Shown: positions 15,795-24,214, counted from the stretch's first letter. The stretch: 27,705 bases of DNA from JBHIFB01 sp046760905 (GCA_046760905.1 JBHIFB010000029.1:1-27705), one strand, 5' to 3'. Numbers and translations are program-made. Notes: a model not told the origin generated them from the letters alone.

Positions 15795-17012
15795 CTAAAA
15801 AGAGGAGCCGAAGCGGAAGAAAAACTCACCTTCACCTCTGCGTATCCCATAGTAGGCTACCGCGTTCTGGAAATAGGGATACCCTATCCACAACCTGAGG
15901 CCCGCTCCGTAACCCGAGATGAGGCGATCGAATGAGAGTTCGCTCACCCTCAAAGTAGCGGCGCCGGCGTCCAGGAAGATGCGTGCTTCCAGGAAGGCAT
16001 CGTGGAACGGGATTTCGAGGAAACGGTACCGCGGTTCTATGCTCGCAAGAAAGGTCGAGCGTCCTATCAGATCACCGGAATTGGGGAACTTGAGACCCCA
16101 AACCCCGCCCAGTCCCTGCCAGAGGTGGTAGGGCAGCTTGTTCCCGAAGTTTGTAAGGGAGAGCCTCGAGAAGATGTATGTCCGTTTACCGGTCCTTTTG
16201 TAGTCCAGCGCCTGAAAAAGAATCCCCGGCGCCCCGTCCCTGAAGACGATCGATCCCTGAAAAAGGTAGCCGTCAAACGGGGTCAGTCTGTTATCCCTCC
16301 TGTCGAGAAGGAAGGAAGCGCCCAGATCTGTGTCTTTCGTGCGCCCGCATATACCGTTATCATTCAGGAATGAAAGGGCATCCGTCCCGAATTCCTTCTC
16401 CTCGAGATTGAATGTATGCACGCCAGCTATGAACGCGATCGAAAGGTCCGGGTTGAAGTTGTATCCGATGGAAAATGAGGCTCCGATGCGCCTGTAGTCG
16501 AAGCCCTCTTCAGGTTCCACGAAGACGATATCGCGGCTGGCAAGCAGGTGGTTCACCCGCATCCGCACCAGAAAAGGAGTGCCCCTGAAATAGGGATTGT
16601 CCAGGATCAGTGATTGCGTTTTCGTGCTGAGATACAGTGATCCGTTCACCCCTTTCCCAAACAGGTTGTCCCTGCCGAGCTGAACGAACCAGGTACCTGC
16701 CGTGAAACGCCAGAGAAAACCCTCCTGGACCATCACATGGACCGTTACTTTTTCACCATCTTCGTATGTCGTGGTGACACTGGCACTGGAGAAGTAACGT
16801 GTGTCGAGTAGGCGTCTCTCAGAACGCGAAATCCTGTCTGCGAGTTCCTCTCTGCTTATCGCATCGCCCTCGCGGAGATACAGGTAGTTGCGGATAATGT
16901 CGGGATCAGTTCTGTGGTTGCCTGTCACTATTATTTTCGTGATTTGCACATATGCCATGCTGCTTTGGGGAAAGAGTATCGTGAGAATAATTGTGGCTAT
17001 CACGTGTTTCAC
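15795..17012 (-). CDS. short Omp85/BamA-superfamily outer-membrane protein, single POTRA
   Basis: A 405-aa outer-membrane protein. The start is GTG 17012, with AGGAG 5 nt upstream, which puts a signal peptide first (KHVIATIILTILFPQSSMA). Residues about 21-100 form one POTRA domain (ITKIIVTGNHRTDPDIIRNYL, ending in VHVMVQEG). The rest alternates like a 16-strand beta-barrel and ends GSSF, with the terminal Phe of outer-membrane proteins. BamA itself has five POTRAs and about 800 residues, so this is a reduced paralogue of the surface-antigen family found in FCB-type bacteria. Possible roles are two-partner or patatin-type secretion or lipid transport; none is indicated by neighbours. It has its own promoter and diverges from the dehydrogenase gene. 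Confidence 0.83.
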   Translation of the reverse strand: MKHVIATIILTILFPQSSMAYVQITKIIVTGNHRTDPDIIRNYLYLREGDAISREELADRISRSERRLLDTRYFSSASVTTTYEDGEKVTVHVMVQEGFLWRFTAGTWFVQLGRDNLFGKGVNGSLYLSTKTQSLILDNPYFRGTPFLVRMRVNHLLASRDIVFVEPEEGFDYRRIGASFSIGYNFNPDLSIAFIAGVHTFNLEEKEFGTDALSFLNDNGICGRTKDTDLGASFLLDRRDNRLTPFDGYLFQGSIVFRDGAPGILFQALDYKRTGKRTYIFSRLSLTNFGNKLPYHLWQGLGGVWGLKFPNSGDLIGRSTFLASIEPRYRFLEIPFHDAFLEARIFLDAGAATLRVSELSFDRLISGYGAGLRLWIGYPYFQNAVAYYGIRRGEGEFFFRFGSSF

Positions 17013-17040
17013 AGTTTCTCCTGTGTTGGCTAGATCTGGA

Positions 17041-17068
17041 ATTTGAACGCATCTCACCAGAGTGTCAA
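17041..17068 (-). promoter_or_regulatory. sigma-70 promoter of the Omp85-like gene
   Basis: TTGACA (17068-17063), 16-nt spacer and a weaker TCAAAT (17046-17041) on the minus strand, ending about 28 nt before the GTG start. Confidence 0.55.
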
Positions 17069-17086
17069 GTACTATTACTTTTTGCG

Positions 17087-17115
17087 TTGCACCCCCTTGG
17101 CGGACCCTTTATATT
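17087..17115 (+). promoter_or_regulatory. sigma-70 promoter of the dehydrogenase-aldolase unit
   Basis: TTGCAC (17087-17092), 17-nt spacer, TATATT (17110-17115). The expected start near 17122 lies about 65 nt before the dehydrogenase ATG. It is back to back with the promoter of the outer-membrane protein gene. Confidence 0.6.
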
Positions 17116-17186
17116 TCATCGGAAGGGCCCGTTGTAGAAATCGGGATTTATGAAATCTTAAAATGGGTATTAGGTGGGGGTTCCTC

Positions 17187-18215
17187 ATGCGAGTGGCAAT
17201 GTATTATAACAACCACGATATACGCATCGAGGAGATGCCGGTTCCAGAGATAGATGAAGGGGAGCTGCTGATAAGGGTGGAGGCGTGCGGAATCTGCGGC
17301 AGTGATGTGATGGAGTGGTACAGGGTCCGGAAGGCGCCCCTTGTTCTGGGGCATGAGATCGCCGGGGAGATAGTTGGTGTCGGTAGCGGCACCCGCGGCT
17401 ATCTGGAAGGGATGAGAGTCTCTGCATCACATCACGTACCGTGTAACACCTGTCGATATTGTATGAGAGGCCATCATACGGTATGTGAAACACTCAGGAC
17501 AACCAATTTCTATCCAGGAGGTTTCTCCGAGTATCTGAGGCTGCCACCCATTAACGTGGACAGGGGTGTCTATCCCATTCCTGATGAGCTCTCATACGGG
17601 GAAGCGACGTTTACAGAGCCACTCGCCTGTGTGCTGCGCGGGCTCAGGCGAAGTGGGATGAAACCCGGCGACAGCGTCCTAGTGATCGGAAGCGGGATAT
17701 CAGGGCTGCTTTACATCAAGCTCGCTGCCGCGCTCGGAGCGGCGAAGATTTTCGCAGTTGATATATCAGAAGAGAGGCTGGATGCGGCAAGAAGGTTCGG
17801 GGCTCATCACACATTCGGTGCAGGTGAGATTCAAAAGGAAGTGATTTATGATAACAACGACGGATACCTTGCAGACATTGTAATTCTCTGTACCGGGGCA
17901 AGGAGCGCTGTCGAAGCTGCACTCACTCTTGTTGAGAGAGGCGGAACACTGCTCGTGTTCGCTCCCACAGATGAGGGTGTAAAGATCCCGTTCGACCTGA
18001 ACGAGGTGTTCTGGAGGACGGATGTGACGATAACCACCTCCTATGCCGGAACTCCTGCGGATCACGTGACGGCCCTCGAGCTCATGCGCACCCGGAGAGT
18101 CGTCGTCAGCGATATGATTACCCACAGGTTTCCGCTTGCTGAAACCGTCAAGGGGTTCTCCCTGGTCCAGGAGGGAGGCCGATCGATCAAGGTAATCATC
18201 GAACCTCAGAAATAG
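17187..18215 (+). CDS. zinc-dependent medium-chain alcohol dehydrogenase
   Basis: A 342-aa NAD(P)-dependent dehydrogenase of the MDR superfamily, closest in pattern to sorbitol/threonine dehydrogenases. Catalytic zinc ligands are Cys37 (GICGSD) and His56-Glu57 (GHEIAGEIVG). The structural zinc lobe has Cys86, Cys89, Cys92 and Cys100. The cofactor site is VIGSGISGLLYIKLA with AVDIS after it. I prefer ATG 17187, which follows a GGTGGGGG ribosome binding site, to ATG 17163, which has none. The next gene encodes an LsrF/DhnA-type aldolase 87 bp away, suggesting a shared polyol, sugar or acyl-phosphate substrate. The ring-degrading dehydrogenase BamQ/Had was considered because of the nearby hydrolase, but the sequence looks more like general polyol dehydrogenases. 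Confidence 0.85.
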   Translation: MRVAMYYNNHDIRIEEMPVPEIDEGELLIRVEACGICGSDVMEWYRVRKAPLVLGHEIAGEIVGVGSGTRGYLEGMRVSASHHVPCNTCRYCMRGHHTVCETLRTTNFYPGGFSEYLRLPPINVDRGVYPIPDELSYGEATFTEPLACVLRGLRRSGMKPGDSVLVIGSGISGLLYIKLAAALGAAKIFAVDISEERLDAARRFGAHHTFGAGEIQKEVIYDNNDGYLADIVILCTGARSAVEAALTLVERGGTLLVFAPTDEGVKIPFDLNEVFWRTDVTITTSYAGTPADHVTALELMRTRRVVVSDMITHRFPLAETVKGFSLVQEGGRSIKVIIEPQK

Positions 18216-18260
18216 TACTATTCACCGAGTCGATGGAATGTTGTGGATTTTTTGACTGAA

Positions 18261-18278
18261 GCGGCCTTAAAGGGCCGC
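18261..18278 (+). other. GC-rich stem-loop before the aldolase ribosome binding site
   Basis: GCGGCC at 18261-18266 pairs with GGCCGC at 18273-18278, with an extra T-G pair, around a short A-rich loop. It ends a few nt before the GGAGG of the next gene and could modulate its translation or trim the transcript. Confidence 0.4.
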
Positions 18279-18302
18279 CAGGAGGAAACGGAGGTAGGAA
18301 AT

Positions 18303-19100
18303 ATGGATTGGGGACTTGCCAACAGGCTTTCGAAAATCATCCAGCCGGACACGGGACGCGCCGTAATGCTTGCACTCGATCATGGTTACTTCCTCGGTCC
18401 CATCAGCAAGCTGGAAGAGCCTCGGAAAACCATAGAGCCTCTCATCCCTTATGCTGATTCCATTATGCTCACACGGGGGGTTCTACGAAACTGCATCGAC
18501 CCATCGGCGAATGTTCCGGTCGTGCTGCGTGTCTCAGGCGGTACCAGCATCGTCGGGGGCGATCTTTCTAACGAAGGGATCACCACATCGGTGAAAGAGG
18601 CTGTCAGGCTGAACGTTGTGGCCATGGCCCTATCGATATTCGTCGGCTCGGATCATGAACATCAGACTCTCATTAATCTCTCACGTCTAGTCGATGCGGG
18701 GGAGGAATATGGAATACCGGTTCTCGCAGTGACGGCCGTGGGTAAGGAGCTTGAGAAGAGGGATGCGCGTTACCTCTCTCTCTGCTGCAGGATCGCCGCC
18801 GAGCTCGGCGCTCACTTCGTGAAAACATACTACTGCGATGAATTCGAAAAGGTGGTCGAAGGTTGCCCGGTCCCGATCGTGATCGCCGGTGGACCCAGAC
18901 TCGAGACCGAACTCGATGTATTCAGACTGACGAGTGACGCGGTAGGAAAAGGCGCCGTCGGCGTCGACATGGGTAGAAACATCTGGCAATCCGATCATCC
19001 AATCGCGATGATTAGCGCCATAAGGAGGATCGTGCACGAGAATGCCGGTCCCGAAGAGGCTCATGACCATTTCAAGAGCCTGAAAGGGAAATCCGCCTGA
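18303..19100 (+). CDS. LsrF/DhnA-family class I aldolase or thiolase
   Basis: A 265-aa TIM-barrel enzyme of the DhnA/LsrF family, in which a lysine Schiff base cleaves sugar phosphates or, in E. coli LsrF, transfers the acetyl group of phosphorylated AI-2. From memory it parallels E. coli LsrF closely: DWGLANRLS, VMLALDHGYF, VKTYYC with Lys174, VPIVIAGGP, GAVGVDMGRNIWQSDHP. The start ATG 18303 has GAGG 8 nt upstream; a GTG at 18243 would add 20 residues, some of which loosely match the LsrF lead, so it is not excluded. No other lsr gene (transporter, kinase LsrK, LsrG) is present, so AI-2 processing is not supported. An aldolase or aminohept-ulosonate synthase role is equally possible. It follows the zinc dehydrogenase. 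Confidence 0.8.
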   Translation: MDWGLANRLSKIIQPDTGRAVMLALDHGYFLGPISKLEEPRKTIEPLIPYADSIMLTRGVLRNCIDPSANVPVVLRVSGGTSIVGGDLSNEGITTSVKEAVRLNVVAMALSIFVGSDHEHQTLINLSRLVDAGEEYGIPVLAVTAVGKELEKRDARYLSLCCRIAAELGAHFVKTYYCDEFEKVVEGCPVPIVIAGGPRLETELDVFRLTSDAVGKGAVGVDMGRNIWQSDHPIAMISAIRRIVHENAGPEEAHDHFKSLKGKSA

Positions 19101-19129
19101 TATCTGTCCTTCGATGGAGGTTCTCGAGC

Positions 19130-19681
19130 TTGGAGGGAACAGGGATAAGCGAGTGGGCCTCGGCTTTAATGCATTACAGGGCGATCGCCATAAACGTCTG
19201 CAGAGGGATGCTCGAGGATTTGGATTTAGCGGAGGAGGTCGTTCAGGTGGTCATCGTGACAATAACCAGAAAACTCAAGGAGGGGGGGCTCAGCTTTTCT
19301 TCAAGAGAACACCTTCGGAATTATTTCATCAAATCGGTAAAAAACAGAGCAACGGATGCGCTCAAAGACAGGGAGAAGTGGTTAAAAGAGAGCGAAAACA
19401 TCCTTTCCGGTCTCGAGGAGGAGGTAAAAGATCCGTTGGATGCGCTTATCGCCCGGGAGGAGGAGGACAGGAATAATCGGATGATGGACGGTGTCGTTGA
19501 AGGTGTCCGTAAACTCAGAAGGACGGAGAGGGAGGTAATCCTTCTTAGATACATGAGGGGCATGAAATACCGGGAGATTAGCGAATTGACAGGGGTTCCG
19601 CTTACCACGCTCAAATCGAGGGAGGATTCCGCACTAAGGAAACTGAGAAAAATCATCGTAAGATCCGAGATGCGATCGTAG
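19130..19681 (+). CDS. ECF-like sigma-70 family RNA polymerase sigma factor
   Basis: A 183-aa sigma factor. Region 2 is around residues 28-85 (LAEEVVQVVIVTITRKL, LRNYFIKSVKNRATDALKD), followed by an acidic linker. Region 4 is around 128-175: LRRTEREVILLRYMRGMKYREISELTGVPLTTLKSR is the classic helix-turn-helix. It recruits RNA polymerase to a private promoter set. The start TTG 19130 follows GGAGG by 9 nt; an ATG at 19169 is the next choice but would trim region 2. The following gene, 27 bp downstream, encodes its presumed membrane anti-sigma factor, and the third gene a CHAT protein. It begins 29 bp after the aldolase gene with no visible terminator, so it may be read from that promoter too. 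Confidence 0.85.
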   Translation: MEGTGISEWASALMHYRAIAINVCRGMLEDLDLAEEVVQVVIVTITRKLKEGGLSFSSREHLRNYFIKSVKNRATDALKDREKWLKESENILSGLEEEVKDPLDALIAREEEDRNNRMMDGVVEGVRKLRRTEREVILLRYMRGMKYREISELTGVPLTTLKSREDSALRKLRKIIVRSEMRS

Positions 19682-19708
19682 TAATAATAGAGAGGAGAAG
19701 CAGGGGAA

Positions 19709-20500
19709 ATGGCATGTTCTGAGCATATGTGGGATCTACTGAAGCGACTCTCCACCGGGAGTCTAAAGGGGGAAGAGCTGGAGCTCGCCCTTTCCCATAT
19801 TGAGGAATGTAGTGCCTGTTCAGAGGATCTGGAAGTCTTCGCCTCTCTGACCTCGGCCATCGCCCACAGGCGAGAATCATTACTCGAGATCGAGCAAGAG
19901 GATAGCCAGAAGCTTGTGGCAGCATCTCCCCTTCAGAAGATTAAGAGAAGATTGGAGTTCCTCTATACGCCGGTCCCGTTGCCGGCTAAAGTGCTTGTGC
20001 CGGTGGCAGCTCTCGTAGTCGTCTTTCTCACTTACACCACCTTCAGTCACAGATATGGCGACTACGCGGAACTCGCCGACCTATCTCCTGCAGTATATGT
20101 TCCTTCTGCGCTGAGAGGCGGTGAGGATGAGAGGGAGATACTTTTCGGTGCCGCGATGGAGGAGTATCTGAAAGGTAATTACGAAGAGGCCGCTAAGGTC
20201 CTGTCGAAGATTGTCGATGATCAGAACTACGATGAGAAAGCCGGCTTCTATCTGGGGGTATGCCTTCTCCTATCGGGAGAGAGGGAGAAAGCCGTTTTCC
20301 ACCTCCAGAGAACAGCCGATTCTAAACACTCGAATATCCGGCAGAAATCCCTCTGGTACCTTGCCCAGGCTGATATCCTCATGGGGGAGCTGGGGAGTGC
20401 GCGAAGCCGACTCGAGGAGATAGTGGGGGAGGGCGGTAAGATGGCTCCGAGAGCTCGCGAACAGCTGCAGAAGATTGCTCAGGTACAGGAGGAATTATAG
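19709..20500 (+). CDS. zinc-finger membrane anti-sigma factor with periplasmic TPR domain
   Basis: A 263-aa protein. The N-terminus is an anti-sigma zinc finger of the zf-HC2/ZAS kind, with Cys3, His30, Cys34 and Cys37 (HIEECSAC). One transmembrane helix lies at about 93-112 (AKVLVPVAALVVVFLTYTTF). The C-terminal 140 residues look like TPR helices (AAMEEYLKGNYEEAAKVLSK, AGFYLGVCLLLSGEREKA). With the finger in the cytoplasm holding the sigma factor, the TPR part should face the periplasm. The 11-bp gap to the next gene suggests the two TPR proteins are made together. The domain order is seen in the sequence, while sigma binding is known of the family. Contact with the CHAT protein is inference. 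Confidence 0.8.
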   Translation: MACSEHMWDLLKRLSTGSLKGEELELALSHIEECSACSEDLEVFASLTSAIAHRRESLLEIEQEDSQKLVAASPLQKIKRRLEFLYTPVPLPAKVLVPVAALVVVFLTYTTFSHRYGDYAELADLSPAVYVPSALRGGEDEREILFGAAMEEYLKGNYEEAAKVLSKIVDDQNYDEKAGFYLGVCLLLSGEREKAVFHLQRTADSKHSNIRQKSLWYLAQADILMGELGSARSRLEEIVGEGGKMAPRAREQLQKIAQVQEEL

Positions 20501-20511
20501 GAACGGTCTGA

Positions 20512-23403
20512 ATGACGTTGAATAAACTGATCCTTGCGCTACTGTGCCTCTTCATTGCCGGAGAGGCATATTCATATGAAGATATAGGGCCTGCTTGCAG
20601 GGATAGGGCAGACTCCCTGAGAACACAGGCTGCCGAGTTGAAAAAAGCGGGTCAATACGACAGGGCCGCCCGGCTGGATTCTATCTCTGCGGCTATTTAC
20701 AAAAACTGCGGCGACTCACTTGAAGAGGGCAGGGCCCTTGAGAGAACTGGCTTTTCCCTTTGGAGGATGGGAAGGCTCGGACCCTCCCTGGAGTATTACA
20801 TGAGGGCGAGAAGAATCTATGCCGACTATGGGAACCCAAGGGATATGGCGAGCATTCTTAACAGGCTGGGGCTCGTGCATTGGCGACTGGACGACGCCGA
20901 CAGTGCCCTCAAAATGTTTGGAGAGGTCGTAAAGTTAGGGACCGAGCTCGGAGACAGCTCTCTCATCGCAAAGGGATCAGGGAATGCAGGGATGGTATAT
21001 CGCCATCTTGGCAGGCACAGGGAGGCGATGGAGAATTACGATCTCTGCCTCGCGATATACAGGATGACGGGTGATGAGAAGAAGCAGGCATTCGCCCTGG
21101 GAAACATAGGTGTACTATACTCATCACGAGGGCAGTACAGGGAAGCTCTGTTGTGTTTTCAAGAGGCGCTGTCTCTCAGCAGGAAGGTCGGCGATGCAAG
21201 GACCGAGAGCAGAGTCCTCGGGAACCTGGGCAATGTATACTACAACCTCCGTCAATTCGACGATGCGCATGATCTTTACACACGGCAGCTTGAAAACGCC
21301 AGGTTGCTGCAGAACAAACTGGATGAGGCGACCTGCCTCGACAATCTAGGCAATCTCCAGTGGGCCATGGGGAATTTCGAGGAAGCGCTAAAGACATACA
21401 GGGAAGCGCTTTCGCTCTACAAAAGTATCGGCAACAGAAGAAACGAAGGAATCATAGCTTATGATATTGCCCAGGTGTATATCTCCATGGATAACTTTCA
21501 GGAGGCCTCCGGCTGGATAGAGAGGGCATTGAAGATCCATCGTGAGGTGGGGGATGTGTGGAGCGAAGCAAGCGACCTCACAGCTTCAGGCGATATCAAC
21601 CTGGCCCTGGGCAATGTAGATGAGGCATCGCATGCATTCGACAGAGCACTGGCCCTGACAGGAGAAAACGAGTGTTTCGAGGTCTCGTGGTACAGTCTGT
21701 ACGGGCAGGCGAGGGTCAGGAGAGCTTGTGGGGATCTCGAAGGGGCTATTGCTCTCTGCAGGGAGTCGATTAGGGGAATAGAATCGATCAGATCTGAAAT
21801 AAACCTAGAGTCACTCTCGACCGGCTTTTTCCAGGACAGGATCGAACCCTATATAGCTCTCGTATGCTTACTGATCGAGAAGGGTGAAATTGAAGAAGCA
21901 TTCCGTGTGTCCGAAAGCGCGCATGCGAGGACTCTGCTTGAAGTCATGTCTTCTTCAACGGCCGGGCAGAAGGAGGATCTGCCGGAAGAGCTCGTAAGAA
22001 AAAGAAGCGCACTGGAGAGTGAGATCAATCGGCTAGATCGCACCCTGCTTGGGCTTTATTCGAAGGCGGGTCCGGATTTCGACTCTGAAAAAGCGAGAAG
22101 GGTCGAAGAGGATCTCCTGGGCGCAAGGCGGCGTTATGAGGAACTCTGCCGTGAGGTGGATGTTAGACTCGCCGGGCTCCGGGAAACCGGGGCGTCTGTG
22201 GAGCCGGTTGGTGTTGGGGAACTGAGAAGCACCGTCCTCGCCGGCGATGAGAATGCGGCGATCCTCGAGTACCTCTCCGGTGAGGATGTGCTCATATGCT
22301 TCGTAGTGGCAGAGGATACCCTGATTGCGAAGGTTCTGGATGTGAGAGGCGATGATCTCAAAAGCCTCGCCGAGGAGTTCAGACGGCCCTTCACAGAACT
22401 TGAATCAGGCATTGTCGACCTCGCAAATCTCGATTTCTCAGTCACATCTTCCCGCTCGCTCTATGATGCCCTCATTCGCCCCGTCGAGGAGGTGCTAGCA
22501 AATTACCCGGTGATCATTGTTGTTGCCGATGCGGCACTTCACTACGTCCCGTTCGAAGCCCTGATAGCCGGCGAGGCCGACGGGCAAGGCGAGAGTGTCG
22601 AAGGCGATCTACTTTTTTCAGGTTACAGAGATTACGATTATCTTCTCAAAACCCATGTGATCACGTATGTGCCATCCGCGAGCATCCTCCACGAATTGCA
22701 GAAGCGAAAAATCCGACGGCGTATCGAGGGAGAGCTCTATGCTGTGGGTGATCCATTCCTGGGGGATGAGAAGATGCTTTTCCCGTATGTCGGGGAGATT
22801 CTGGGAGTGTTGCGGGGAGAATCGATGTTCAGATTCACCCGCCTGCCCGGTGCCCGACAGGAGGTGCGGGAGATTGGTGAGCTCTTCGAAGACGCTAAAA
22901 ATATAGTTGTCACAGGAACGGAAGCGAGTGAGAAGAAGTTCAAGCGCGAGGCACCGGGATACAGGCTCATCCATCTTGCCACCCATGGCGTAGCCGATGA
23001 CAGGGAACCTCTCTATTCGAAGCTGCTTCTTGGAGTGGATGAGGGGGAAGAGGAGGATGGTTTCTTACACGCTTATGAGGTTTCACGGATGAACCTGAAC
23101 TGTGAGCTCGTCGTTCTTTCGGCGTGTGAAACTGCGATCGGGCCACTGAGCAAAGGTGAGGGTCTTCTGGGGCTGTCCAGGTCGTTTCTACATGCAGGAA
23201 GTTCCTCCGTCGTTGCAAGCCTGTGGAGTGTAGATGAATCGACTCAGTTCATAATGACGGAATTCTACAGGCATCTCGATGATGGGAAGGCACGGGCGCT
23301 GCGAAAAGCGAAACTGAAAGCGCTCGAACTGGAAAGGGGGGGAATGAGCCTCGCCCATCCGTTCTTCTGGGCTCCGTTCGTCGTTATAGGGGATTGGAAA
23401 TGA
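20512..23403 (+). CDS. exported TPR-CHAT domain protein (caspase-like peptidase family)
   Basis: A 963-aa protein with a signal peptide (MTLNKLILALLCLFIAGEAYS), so it should act in the periplasm or outside. Residues about 25-450 are tandem TPR repeats: about ten 40-residue units with patterns such as GNAGMVYRHLGRHREAMENYD. A coiled-coil stretch (about 480-560) leads into a C-terminal CHAT domain (about 640-963). The caspase-like dyad is visible: His825 in HLATHG and Cys872 in VVLSACETA, plus the family's GLSRSFLHAGSSSVVASLW. Known CHAT proteins include Csx29 and separase-like peptidases; many TPR-CHAT proteins remain uncharacterised. It closes the sigma/anti-sigma operon. Its gene ends 3 bp before the stop of the convergent gene on the other strand. 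Confidence 0.88.
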   Translation: MTLNKLILALLCLFIAGEAYSYEDIGPACRDRADSLRTQAAELKKAGQYDRAARLDSISAAIYKNCGDSLEEGRALERTGFSLWRMGRLGPSLEYYMRARRIYADYGNPRDMASILNRLGLVHWRLDDADSALKMFGEVVKLGTELGDSSLIAKGSGNAGMVYRHLGRHREAMENYDLCLAIYRMTGDEKKQAFALGNIGVLYSSRGQYREALLCFQEALSLSRKVGDARTESRVLGNLGNVYYNLRQFDDAHDLYTRQLENARLLQNKLDEATCLDNLGNLQWAMGNFEEALKTYREALSLYKSIGNRRNEGIIAYDIAQVYISMDNFQEASGWIERALKIHREVGDVWSEASDLTASGDINLALGNVDEASHAFDRALALTGENECFEVSWYSLYGQARVRRACGDLEGAIALCRESIRGIESIRSEINLESLSTGFFQDRIEPYIALVCLLIEKGEIEEAFRVSESAHARTLLEVMSSSTAGQKEDLPEELVRKRSALESEINRLDRTLLGLYSKAGPDFDSEKARRVEEDLLGARRRYEELCREVDVRLAGLRETGASVEPVGVGELRSTVLAGDENAAILEYLSGEDVLICFVVAEDTLIAKVLDVRGDDLKSLAEEFRRPFTELESGIVDLANLDFSVTSSRSLYDALIRPVEEVLANYPVIIVVADAALHYVPFEALIAGEADGQGESVEGDLLFSGYRDYDYLLKTHVITYVPSASILHELQKRKIRRRIEGELYAVGDPFLGDEKMLFPYVGEILGVLRGESMFRFTRLPGARQEVREIGELFEDAKNIVVTGTEASEKKFKREAPGYRLIHLATHGVADDREPLYSKLLLGVDEGEEEDGFLHAYEVSRMNLNCELVVLSACETAIGPLSKGEGLLGLSRSFLHAGSSSVVASLWSVDESTQFIMTEFYRHLDDGKARALRKAKLKALELERGGMSLAHPFFWAPFVVIGDWK

Positions 23404-23406
23404 CCT

Positions 23407-24171
23407 TCACTCCAGCTCGGCGCCGAAAACACGCACGTCGTCTATGATCCAGCCTTGAAAATTGTTGAAGCCGTCACTCTCGAATAGCCATCGTATGATG
23501 ACATATTGCCCGGCCAGGTTACCGATGTCGAAGACTGCCGTTTCATACTGTTCTGTGAATCCGGAATAAACCTCGCCGTCCAATCCTTCCGGACACTGCA
23601 CGCCGACCGGCGGCGGGAAGGGGTAACCTCGTATCGGGTGGATCACTTCAAACGTTTGTCCGCCGTCGACAGATACCTGTACGTTACCGCCATCCCAGCC
23701 TGGCTCCACCGTGAGGTGGTGTCTGAAGAAGAGGAAAGAAGCGGATTCTTTCATGTGGATGATGGGACTGTCGAGCCATGAGCAGTCGTAATCGGGGTAG
23801 TTCTCGGGTCCTCCCGTTTCCCAGGCGTTGTTGACGGTTGTCGCCAGAGGCGGGGTGGATGGGGGTCCCCACAACCAGCTCCCGTTACCGCCGCTTGTGA
23901 AATTCCCATCGTCATCGTCGAAGTCCCAGTAGATCATCTGTATCGGTCCGGAGTGACCTCTTGCAGCACTCGATGCTTCATCGTCCTCTTCGAAGGGATC
24001 CACCTCGATGGATGACACGATCAGCCGATTGAGGATGGGGGGATAGCACAATCTTAGAGGAACCTCCCGGCCCCCCCCTGCAGCCGTCACGGGCTCCAGG
24101 GCATTGTAGGTTGCAGGGAGAAGCAAGAGGGCTACGAAAAATGTCACACTTGCTATTATGCGAGGATCCAT
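23407..24171 (-). CDS. exported protein with immune-inhibitor-A-like jelly-roll domain
   Basis: A 254-aa secreted protein of unknown role. A signal peptide (RIIASVTFFVALLLLPATYNA) is followed by one large beta-rich domain like the C-terminal MAM-type jelly roll of M6 peptidases. It shows LDSPIIHM, FFRHHLTVEPGWDGGNVQVSVDGG, the VFDIGNLAGQYVIIRWLFESDG strand pair and the closing GWIIDDVRVFG. No peptidase part is present, so it is likely a surface or binding module. It lacks a visible C-terminal sorting signal such as a type IX domain. The gene is convergent with the CHAT gene and has its own promoter placed almost on its start codon. Confidence 0.65.
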   Translation of the reverse strand: MDPRIIASVTFFVALLLLPATYNALEPVTAAGGGREVPLRLCYPPILNRLIVSSIEVDPFEEDDEASSAARGHSGPIQMIYWDFDDDDGNFTSGGNGSWLWGPPSTPPLATTVNNAWETGGPENYPDYDCSWLDSPIIHMKESASFLFFRHHLTVEPGWDGGNVQVSVDGGQTFEVIHPIRGYPFPPPVGVQCPEGLDGEVYSGFTEQYETAVFDIGNLAGQYVIIRWLFESDGFNNFQGWIIDDVRVFGAELE

Positions 24172-24177
24172 ATGCTC

Positions 24178-24207
24178 ATTCTACCACAACACTATCTATT
24201 CTGTCAA
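24178..24207 (-). promoter_or_regulatory. sigma-70 promoter abutting the jelly-roll gene start
   Basis: TTGACA (24207-24202), 18-nt spacer, TAGAAT (24183-24178) on the minus strand. The ATG is at 24171-24169, so transcription would start at or next to the first codon, implying a leaderless message. The -35 box lies within 8 nt of the arsM stop. Confidence 0.55.
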
Positions 24208-24214
24208 GGGACTT

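Noticed and set aside
17187..18215. Dehydrogenase as BamQ/Had of benzoyl-CoA degradation
   Set aside because: The motifs fit general polyol/threonine dehydrogenases better, and it pairs with an aldolase rather than the BamA-type hydrolase.
18243..19100. Longer aldolase from GTG 18243
   Set aside because: It would place the stem-loop and both purine-rich ribosome binding sites inside the coding sequence; ATG 18303 has a good site, though the longer form is not ruled out.
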